A stretch of 64,000 nucleotides of DNA from Nematostella vectensis (lineage: Eukaryota; Cnidaria; Anthozoa; Actiniaria; Edwardsiidae): positions 15,238,469-15,302,468 of the forward strand of contig NC_064035.1 in assembly GCF_932526225.1 (NCBI RefSeq), in the 5' to 3' direction. The position numbers and the translations under genes were made by a program. The stretch's first letter is position 1. The number at the start of each line of letters is the position of its first letter. This document shows, one piece after another, positions 28,801 to 40,142 of the stretch. The notes beneath the pieces were generated by a model. It made no database searches. It had not been told where the DNA came from and saw nothing but the letters and a program-made list of their open reading frames with translations.

Positions 28801-31800
28801 ACCTCGTCTGCATCCCTGATAAAATTTTGAAGCACTTGTGAGCTTAGCAGAGCCTTCTGTCGGTCAGAGGCCTGATTCTTCACGTTATCCCGTCGATTAA
28901 TCACCGATTCGGCACGAGAAGCGACCCTGCAAATCAACCAATGATACCCTCCTGCTCAGATAGACAACGCTCTTTGCGGGTTCTTCTATAAGCTCAAGGG
29001 TTGATGGATATAACAGTGAGAGCTGACTCACCAGTCTTTTGTCTATAGGTAGTTCTCCCGTGTAAATAGGTGTTTAGCCTATAAGCTTAGTGCGTGGTTC
29101 AACGATATGACCATGAGGGCTTAATCGCCAGTCTCTCGCCTATAGATTGTTCTCCCGTGTAGGTATACCTAGCCTGTAAGTTACGGTTCAAGGATATAAC
29201 TACGAGGGCTGACTCACCAGTCTCTGGCCTATAGATAGCTTTCCTGTGTAAATAGGTGTTTCGCCTATAAGCTCAGTGTTTTAAGGTTATAACTACGAGG
29301 GCTCACTTACCAGTCCCTAGCCTGATGACGAGCATGAATAATCGTCTTTGCCATGTCCGCCAAGGATCGGACTTTCTCCTCTTGTGCCGTCAGCGTTTTG
29401 ACAAAATCTTCGTGTTTCTTCAGCAACCATTCCACCTCATCAACAGACGACTGAAATTATCCCCAAACAAATAATTTTTATTATATCGTTCGTACAATAT
29501 GATACGGGTTACCTGTGCTCGGGGATAGACCGTGAAGTGGCGTGGTGCCTGGGGCAAGCTCGCCCACAATTCGAGGTTTGGCATAATGAAATCTATTGCG
29601 AGTAGTCGATCCGCTGCCAGTTCCCACATCGACGAGGAAAGTGCGTTACCCACCCGCCCTCCCTCGAGCAAGCATAACATAACTGTCCTATCCAGTCCCC
29701 ACTCTGTTTAACGCGGGCTGTGCTCCGGGTCATAGTGGAGATCCCAATACCTTATAGCAATGGACTAGGAAGGAATATTGCACTATTACCAACCACAGGA
29801 GACCTAATCAGAAACTCAAGTAAGGACACCTGGGAATAGGCTGCATATTGACAGGGGCGAATCTAAGGGGGGGGGGCAGAGGGTGCCCCGCCCCCCTTAT
29901 TTTCAGACATTTGGCTTCAAAATAAGTCCGCCCCCCCTTTCTTGAAAGTTTGCTTTGGCTCCACCCTTTTTTAAACTTCTGGATCCGCCCCTGATTGAGT
30001 TTTCACAAGTACATTCAATGGACTAGTGTAGAATGTTTTGTTTGGATAGCGATAACAATAAAAGTCTGACTCTTGAATAAGAGAGGAAAGCTTCATTCAC
30101 TGGGATAAGGCAAATGACATATCGTATCACGCACATCACTCCACGCTTTCACGTCCCTAATGTTTTTGTCAAGAGTTAAGACAGGCCTGTGTCTTGAAGC
30201 TGAAGGTATGTTCTTATGTTTCTGGGTTAACGTAGCATACCTACACCAAGTATACTTCGGCCTCGATACATACGACTACTGTCTGTGACTGCACTTAGTA
30301 GGGTTATGGCAGGCTTGCTCATGAAGTTTTTTATGGGTTATTGGTACTCACCCCTAGATCCTCTTTAGCCAAGAAGGTCTCTTGTGATGCTGTCACCGCA
30401 TCTACGTGTTCGGCGTCTCTGATAAATGTCTGATAAGAACAACCAAATTTTTTAGAATAATCAACACAGTATCACTACAGAGTGGAGCAGCTATACACAA
30501 AACCCACGTGCACCGCCAAAAATATTTAATAGAATAACTATTTTTTATCAATCGTCACCAACACTATGCTGGCAAGTGTTTTGTTTATTTTCGGTGTCAC
30601 ACATGATGAGTGTCAATTGGCATTCAAGCAATCAGTAAAAGACATACTGTGTATTAATGAAAGCCCCCCCCCCCCCCCCTCCATGAGAGAGCCTTATACT
30701 CAAGCTGTAGTCTGAGTTAGCTGTAGAGCCTTATACTCAGGCTGTAGTCTAAGTTAGCTGTAGAGCCTTATACTCAGGCTGTAGTCTGAGTTAGCTGTAG
30801 AGCCTTATACTCAGGCTGTAGTCTGAGTTACCTGTAGAGCCTTATACTCAGGCTGTAGTCTAAGTTAGCTGTAGAGCCTTATACTCAGGCTGTAGTCTGA
30901 GTTACCTGTAGAGCCTTATACTCAGGCTGTAGTCTAAGTTAGCTGTAGAGCCTTATACTCAGGCTGTAGTCTGAGTTACCTGTAGAGCCTTATACTCAAG
31001 CTGTAGTCTGAGTTACCTGTAGAGCCTTATACTCAGGCTGTAGTCTAAGTTAGCTGTAGAGCCTTATACTCAAGCTGTAGTCTGAGTTACCTGTAGAGCC
31101 TTATACTCAGGCTGTAGTCTGAGTTAGCTGTAGAGCCTTATACTCAGGCTGTAGTCTAAGTTAGCTGTAGAGCCTTATACTCAAGCTGTAGTCTGAGTTA
31201 CCTGTAGAGCCTTATACTCAGGCTGTAGTCTAAGTTAGCTGTAGAGCCTTATACTCAGGCTGTAGTCTGAGTTACCTGTAGAGCCTTATACTCAGGCTGT
31301 AATCTAAGTTACCTGTAGAGCCTTATACTCAGGCTGTAGTCTGAGTTAGCTGTAGAGCCTTATACTCAAGCTGTAGTCTGAGTTAACTGTAGAGCCTTAT
31401 ACTCACTCTGTAGTCTGAGTTAGCTGTAGATCAAGGCCTTGGTATTACGCTAAGCCATCCAACCCCCCCCCCCCCCCCGCCCCCATCCCAAGGAGGGCCT
31501 GACACTCGGGTTATAGTCGCAGCTTGTTTTGTACCTGAAGATCGAGGCCTTGATGGAGCCTGTCGTTACGCTTAGCCCAGCTAGAGGAAAGAGCAGCCTT
31601 TTCCGCCTTCAGGGCTGCCATGCTCTGCTTCACTTGAACTGCTTGGGGGCTGGTCGCTAGTAGATTTCGGCCATATTCATCAAGTTGATCAAACCTGTAC
31701 AATCAGACAACAAATAAAAGGGTTTATACGGGAAGGAGTGAGACGTAGTCATCAATTTTTCTCCCTATAAGCCTTTTTTAAATAGCACTGGTGAGCTTTC

Positions 31801-34800
31801 AAGTCGAGACAGATGCTGAGTAGTTTTCCTATGCTATCTAGTTCCAATCGGCAATTAAAAGGCTGTCCAAGCTACGAATAAATACAAAAATAATCCCAGG
31901 GAAAAAGCTAAGAATACACCACAAAACCCTCTCTATTACCACTAATTTAACCAGTTTGGTTACTCGTTATAGTATTCCGAAGTATTTGAGTATTACTCGA
32001 GAGTATTTAGAATCTACTTGGTACTTTCTTAAGTGCCTTTTTGAAGTGCTTTAGAGAATGATTTACCGTTCGAAACGGGTTTGAATCTCATCAAACTTCT
32101 CTTCATGCTGTTGAATAAGCTCAGATGCAGAAGCAATGTCTTGGGGATCCTCGGCGGAGATAAACGATTCCTTCAACTCGGCAGACCATGACATCTGTAA
32201 GAACCACCAAATCAAACTACGAACTATGTAATACAGTGGTACCTCTTTAAGTGGTCACCATTTTTATCATCACAATTTTTACTGCTACCAAGAGGCCAGA
32301 AACACCCTATAGTGACACATTTGCCCCAAAAATGGAATTAAAATGATATGGTTGATAAAACAGAAAAGCTTTTGTTTGTAAAGCACGTTAAAAAGCAATA
32401 AAGTAACCTCTTGCTGTAAAGCATTCAGGCATTCTATTTCTTGTCTTTTTTCGTGAAATTCGTGAACCGCATACTAATTTTATTCACCAAAGTCTCTTGT
32501 ATTCTCTACGGATAATATAACGTGCCACTTGGTGCACGCACGCTCACTCACCAGATCTCTCGCGTCCGCCAAGAAGCCTTGCTGGCCATACGCCTCATCA
32601 AGGAGTCCCTTTCTCTTGTTTGCCTTGCTCTACCATGGAAATACAATAACGCATAACAAATGACTTTTACACATTTACACAGAATGCCACATATATTCAT
32701 TCATATAATACAAGATTCAGTCCATTTTCCATTTTTTTTTCCATCCCCGGCATTACCATACAGATTACATCCTAAAACAATTGTCTACACCTATGTAAAA
32801 AACGGTCAAATGGCAGTTCAAAGAACAAGTTCAAAGAAAGTGCTAATGAATACTAATGATTCGTAAGAAAAAAGGCGATAAAATGGCTCGATGCAAAGCC
32901 ATCGCTGGCGGCACCACATTATCGTTTGATTGTTCCATAATATCCTGCATTCGGTAGCATATAATGAAACCCATTCTGCCTTTCGATAGCAGAACTGCAA
33001 TTTGCCAATGGACATCTGCCTTTGCGCTGATACCTTTATGGAAAAGGTGTACATAACATGTGTATATACCTTGAGTATAGCCCAGAGACTGATGACTTCC
33101 CCTTCTTTTGCCTTAATCTGTCTTGCCTGGCGAGGATGCCTTACAACCAGCCTTGTAAAAAAACAATGTAAATACAAATTTCAGTTGGTCTTCACGCCTG
33201 ACACTAACCTGTGTGATAACAAAGCAACTCTTACGATTTTGCCTGATCTTGCAATTTTGCAACTTTGTCTTCAACAGCAGCTAGATCCCTCTCGATTCCC
33301 TGTAACGACATGTACGAAAGTGTAAAATCAGGAACGGCAGGGGCTGGAGAATTGGGGAAAGAGCGGAGTGTGTACCTGGTGTCGCCGCAGCTGTGCTCGC
33401 ACTGTCTCGATGTCCTTTCCAAGCTCCTCTTTACACAGCGCAGCGTCTTTTTCCTGGATCCACGAGCGCATCTCTTCACAAACGTCAAGAAACAACTCGA
33501 CACTGGCGATGGGATGGCAGGTAACATGATATACAACAGTTAATAGGCTAAGATTTGTAGGCTAAGGTTAAGAACTGAGAGTCAAGAGAGTTTTATTAAA
33601 ATAGGTCAGGAAAGAATAACGACTCAATAGATCCGAACAGGAATACAAGATTCACTCACACTTACTGTCATCTTAGTGTGCGAGAAATAGAAATGGACCC
33701 CATCAACAACAAGTCAGTTCACGAGGACAGACGAGATCTATACACAAAAAAGATCAAGCCCTACCCGTGTTTCTCTGCCAGATTCTCTTCCTCCTTGACT
33801 TTAAGTCGTTGCAATTTTTCCCACCTGTAAATCAATGACCGTGTGGTGAGAATGCAGGGGTTGAAAAATATAAAAAACACCTTCCTGTTTATTGATTTCT
33901 TTTCGTTTTCTTGCTTTTACGCTATTCCTTTTCTTTTGCCCTATTTCCATCTTATCATCGTTTACTACTATATTTTGGTTCTATTAACATACCGTTCATT
34001 TATTTCCTTTCTTTTTGCCTTTACAGCAGCGGAATGGGCATGACCATCTTGGATCAACTCATCTGCCAGCTGATTGATGTCAGATACACGACTGCATTTT
34101 GTCGCTATCTCAGTGGCGAAACGCTATAATTTGAAGTATAGCAAAAGAATCTTTTTTTACTTTTTATATTTTTATATATTTTGATTTTCAATACTGTAAA
34201 ATTATACAAACAATACTGCTCTATTCCCCTATACAACATACTCCTCAAACTAAAACGAGAAAAAAAACTAAATTTTAATACAGAGAATACAAGAAAAAAA
34301 AAAAGACAAAAAGAGACAAAAAACAACAAAAAAAACAAACAAACAACGAAAGTCACTGTTAGAGAGAATGGACAAAGGGAAGGACAAAAAAAACTGGGTG
34401 GTTCGGTAAAGCGTTACCATAAAGCAAGATGCCGGAAAACAGGAGAAAAAGTAATATAATGGACATGGAATAAGTGCTGAATACAGGAAGAACAAAGTAA
34501 CGCAGGGGGCAGTGGGGACGGTGCCGTCTTACACGCAAAAGAGCACTTTCCATCACAGGGTATCAAACTTTAAGTATCCAAAAAATGATAAATGCACACC
34601 TCCAACTTTTGTCGGACCGTCTGTATTGCATCAAGAGTGTTTTGGGATTCAATTGACTTGAACTGCCGCTCCTATAAAGCAAATCACAGCCACAGAAAAG
34701 GCTAATTACTGTGATTATAAGTATACAGTAAAAACCACAGTAATTTTACACTTCTATTAGAGCAATTTTTATTTCAATTTCCATCTGTTGAACTTGAAGA

Positions 34801-37800
34801 GGAGGAGAGCGTAAGGTTTAAGGAAGCTCACCTTGTTTGACATCCAAAGGTCCATGTCTTCACACTCGTGACAGAAGTGGTAGTATTTTATCGCCTTTTG
34901 TAGGCTTAATCGGCGCATCTTGAAAAAGAAGGCAAGTCTGATGAAAAAATAGATCAAGCAACCACTCCAAGTTTTAACCCTCATCATAAGGTTGATGAAT
35001 TCATTATCCCCTCCCCCCTCATCATAAGGTTGATGAATTCATCAGCGCCTCCCCCTCATCATAAGGTTGTTGAATTCATTATCCCCTCCCCCCTCATCAT
35101 AAGGTTGATAAATTCATTAGCCCCTCCCCCCTCATCATAAGGTTGATGAATTAACATCCCTCCCCCTCATCATAAGGTTGATGAATTCATCATCGCCTCC
35201 CCGCTCATCATAAGGTTGATAAATTCATCATCCCATTACCCCTCATCATAAGGTTGATGAATTAAGCACCCCACCCTCATCATAAGGTTGATGAATTCAT
35301 CATCCCCTCCCCCCTCATCATAAGGTTGATAAATTAAGCATTTCCCCCCCTCATCATAAGGTTGATGAATTCATCATCCCCCCTCATCATAAGGTCGATG
35401 AATTAAGCACCCCCACTCATCATAAGGTTGATGGGCGGCGTTATAGGTGGTGGTTGTGGACGTTTTAGTGCTGACGATGTTGTAGGTGTTGGAAGGTGCT
35501 AAGGTGTTTCGTCAGGTGTCATGTTTTCTTACCTCAGATGTTTCAATCAGTCTATTATACGTATTAGTAATTGTAATCTGTCTCACTGCGACGTTATCCC
35601 GGTCGAAGTGTGCCGTAAAATGCCTTTGCACGCCGCGCCGTTTCTCTGTAAACATGACAAAGTCTTCTGTTATCGGTGCTTAGGCTTTGATAGTGTTATA
35701 GATATGGAAATGTTCACCTCGTCTCTTTAGTTGCGAGGATGGGCCTGACGGTTCTTTCAGTGTGACCATCTTTTTTACTTTCCTTTTCACCATCACCTTC
35801 TCTGGTACCATCGTTGTCTTCTTTGTCACTTTTTTCACTGCTTTTGGCTCAATCTCGACTACATAGTTCGCAGGCACATAGCCTGCCTCTCTCGATTTCG
35901 TACGCCTGTGGAAAAAAAAAACAAATAAAAAAACAATAAAATAATTCAGAAATATGTTTACCCAAGGTAAAAATTCCATATATTTTGAATCTATTATAAT
36001 CCACCAAGTAAGGATGACCTGGTAATAATATAAGGGCACTTTTGTGGGAACAAACGGTGTCTTTCTAACAGGGTTTCACTATAAGGCAAATCATTCCATA
36101 ATTGTGTACACATTTTACAAGCCTACCGACCTTACACTCCACCAGTCCTTGTTAGTCTTCGCTATCAGATAGAGAACCTGTACAACAAAGGAGTCAACAA
36201 ACTATTGCACATTGAAATGTCGTTGTTTTAGAACACTATTTCATATTTTTTCTAATCCCTTCTCTCAAGTACACGTATCCAAATACACACCTCTTCCTTG
36301 TGTACAGCAAGCCCTTGTCTCGAGTTCCCAAATCTATAATACACACCTCTCCCTCGCCAACAACAACCTCTTGTCTTGAGTTCCCAAATGTATAATACAC
36401 ACCTCTCCCTCGCCGACAACAACCTCTTGTCTCGAGTTCCCAAATCTATAATACACACCTCTCCCTAGCCGACAACAACCCCTTGTCTTGAGTTCCCATA
36501 TTTATAGTACACACCTCTCCCTCGCCGACAACAACCTCTTGTCTTGAGTTCCCATATGTATAATACACACCTCTTCCTCGCCGACAACAACCCCTTGTCT
36601 CGAGTTCCCCTATGTATAATACACACCTCTCCCTCGCCGACAACAACCTCTTGTCTCGAGTTCCCATATTTATAGTACACACCTCTCCCTCGCCGACAAC
36701 AACCTCTTGTCTCGAGTTCCCATATGTATAATACACACCTCTCCCTCGCCGACAACAACCTCTTGTCTCGAGTTCCCATATGTATAATACACACATCTCC
36801 CTCGCCGACAACAATCCCTTGTCTCAAGTTCCCATATGTATGATACACACCTCTCCCTCGCCGACAACAACCCCTTGTCTCGAGTTCCCATATGTATAAT
36901 ACACACCTCTCCCTTGTCGACGGCAAGTCCTTGTCCAGAGTACATGTATCTCGCCTGGACCTGGGGTACACTGACCATCTGTACGACATCCTGAGTCACC
37001 TCTCTCTCTATAACTTCCTCAACCTCTTCATCAGTCTCGACTTCAACTTCTTCCAAACATGTCTTCGGGGCCAATGTCTGGGGATTAACAAAGAATGAAA
37101 CACAAATCACATATAGATTTTCGTCTTGAGTTTGTTAGTAGGAATACAAAAATTGTTCATTTATTATCGTTTACCGGAATACAACAATTGCTGGCTATTT
37201 CATTTCTTTACCAGAATACAACAATATTTCGCTTGCTATTTGTGATATCGGAATACAACAATTGTTTGTTTTTTATTTGTTTACCGGAATACAAAACATG
37301 CTCGTTATTTTATTTGTTTACCAAGAATACAATAATTTTTCGCTTCCTATTTGTTATATCCGAATTCAACACTTCTCAGTTTCTTACTTGATTTTCGTTT
37401 ATTTGCTTACCGGAAAACGAAGCTTGTCTTTTCTCTGTGGAATGTTTTAATTTATTAATTTTTTACGTGAATCACTCAGCATAAATTCGCTCGAAAACAT
37501 ATTATTCCACAGTTCCGAGATTTAACTCAATCGCTTACATTTATCATTTTTTAGTTCTAAAGTATGGATTTGAAATTTAACAAATTTTTCAAACTCAAAC
37601 AAAAAGCAAATACACAAACAAGCTAAAAATAAACTGATATACAATGAGCAGGGACAAATGGTTTCATTGAGTAATAAAAACATTACAGTGTATTAGTACT
37701 AAAAAACTAAATAGTACTTCACGGTTTTTTAAAATCCACTCTAAGTGACTATAGTAACTAAGTAAATATAGTTATTTTATTCTTGTTAAAGAAATAATAT

Positions 37801-40059
37801 GTTTATTTAAATGTATTGTTTTTTACCCGAATACAAGACTTGTTCATTTTTTTATTTGTTAACCCGAATACAACACTTGTTTGCTTTTTATTTGTTTTTC
37901 AAATTTATTTACCTAAATACAACAATTGTTTACTTTTCTTTTTAATTTGCTTACAGGAACACAACATCTGTCAGGAAAATCTTGTTTGTAGATATAAAGT
38001 AAAACGAGACAATACTCTTTGTAGATATATAGGAAAACGAGACAATATTCTTTGTAGATGCATAGCAAAACGAGACATAATTATTTGCAGATATACTGGA
38101 AAACGAGACAATATTCTTTGTAGATATAAAGGAAAACGAGACAATATTTTTTGTAGATATATAGGAAAACGAGACAATATTTTTTGTAGATATATAGGAA
38201 AACGAGACAATATTCCTTGTAGATATACAGGAAAACAAGACAATATTCTTTGTATATATATAGGAAAACGAGACAATATTCTTTGTAGATAAGTAGATAT
38301 AAAGGAAAACGATACAATATTCTTTGTATATATATATATATAGGAAACAATAGAAAGGGAAATAAAATTTCCAAAGTACCGATTTTTTTTAAAAATTTAC
38401 CAAATGAATCGATTCTAAACAAGCCAACATTTAGTTAATATCACTCAAACAAACAAGCAAACAGACAAACAAGCTTAACATTAACAATAAACAATGACAC
38501 ACAGTCAGAAGTTATTAACGTCAAACTGATTAATCAAGTAATTAAAACATATTTGGTAAATAATAAACAAGTAAGTAGTAATGATTAACGTCATAATTGG
38601 TATATTATTACCATGAGCATAACCTGCTTGTTATTTCATTCTACCCGTGTCAGCGCTTAGTTCACAGCACGTATGGAGCGTTTTAGGAGAAACATTAAGA
38701 TCCCCAAACTTACGGTGCACCGACTTGTGGAGACCGTTTATGATGAGCAAGGCAGCAAGATAACAAGACTTTACAACCCTGAGAGCCTGCCTTCGCCGAG
38801 AGCAGTCAAGGTACGGTCAAGAGTTTGTCCTGGGTTAAGACGCTCTCTTTCCTATATGATCAACCTAGAGGAGCACAAAAACGTAGTATTGTTTGAGATC
38901 GAGTACCCCCCCTCCGGAGTAGCGATATACATGAGGTCCTTGTGGGAGGCTAGTCAACAGGAAAAAAAAACTTGGTGGAGAAGACTGGCATTTTCGTTCG
39001 AAGAAGAGGAAATCCGAGAACTAATGGAGTTCGACATGAAGCAGATACCCCCGATGAAAGATCTCGTCTATGAACCACGCGAAGAAAATTTTCCACTGAA
39101 CAGCAATCCGGCTTTGCTAAAAGTCTCCTGGACGGTTGGTATTGATAACTGGGTCACCGCCAGCGAGGGTGAAGACAACGGGGACGAGAAAGAAAACACG
39201 AGAGAACAGCAAAGGATATCTCTCAAGGAGAGGGAGAACCGTTTCCGCAGGGAAGACTTGATGCAAGCCGCAATCTGTCCGATGATGCATGGCGCGGGCA
39301 CAGGTCAGGACGAAATGTGGAGAATGGATATCTCTGCGACCGCGGGACCTCTTGGTATTCGGCAGATCATCCACATGAGAGCGGAGCACAAGAAAGAAGA
39401 CTAAGTGGAAAGCCATCTGAGAAGTGCTGAAGTTCAGGGAAAAATGAGTGACCAAGAAGCGAGCCAGAGTTTGACACAGATTTAAATTTTTTTCCCCGGG
39501 GAAAAAACAAGTTTAGCCGAAGACGTGAAAAATAGATTTGAGCATTGCTGATCAACAAGCGAGCCAGCGATTGAAAAAAATGTCAAAACGTTCCCGGGGA
39601 ACAAAAAATATATAGCTCAACATGTGAATAACAGATTTGAACAAGAGATTTGAAAACGACACTAGGTAGCAAATGGTTTTGGCGATCTTGCGTAGACAAC
39701 ATTATTTTTTTTTGCGAGCAAAAGCACCATTTATCAGTTTCGTTATGTTAGATTTGTTGTAAAAAAATCTTTCTAGCAGAAGCAACATTTGTCAGTTTCG
39801 TTGGATAAGATTTGTTGTATCATTTTTTCTATTTTTACTCAGTACATCAGCAACATTTTTCGTCGATCTTCTAAGGATTTGAAAATAATTCATTTTGAAA
39901 CTTTGAATTAAATCTAGCAATAGACTTAATTAGAGTTTTCAATAAAGTTGGTTTATCATCATACGTTATCATAATTCTTCCCCCCACACACACACACACT
40001 AATGCATTTTACCTAAGCATTTTACATATTTTACCTAAGCATTATTTATTTATTTATTT

Positions 40060-40142
<83 letters not shown>

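Noticed and set aside
36252-37110. Long minus-strand frames (up to 174 codons) across 36252-37110 as separate proteins
   Set aside because: They are translations of the 56-bp array in three frames. Only 36907-37077 has support as coding, as spectrin exon 20.
37816-38292. Plus-strand 158-codon frame and overlapping minus-strand frames as a repeat protein
   Set aside because: The frames come from a 33-bp minisatellite with no stop in the unit. They show no start context, splice structure or family similarity.
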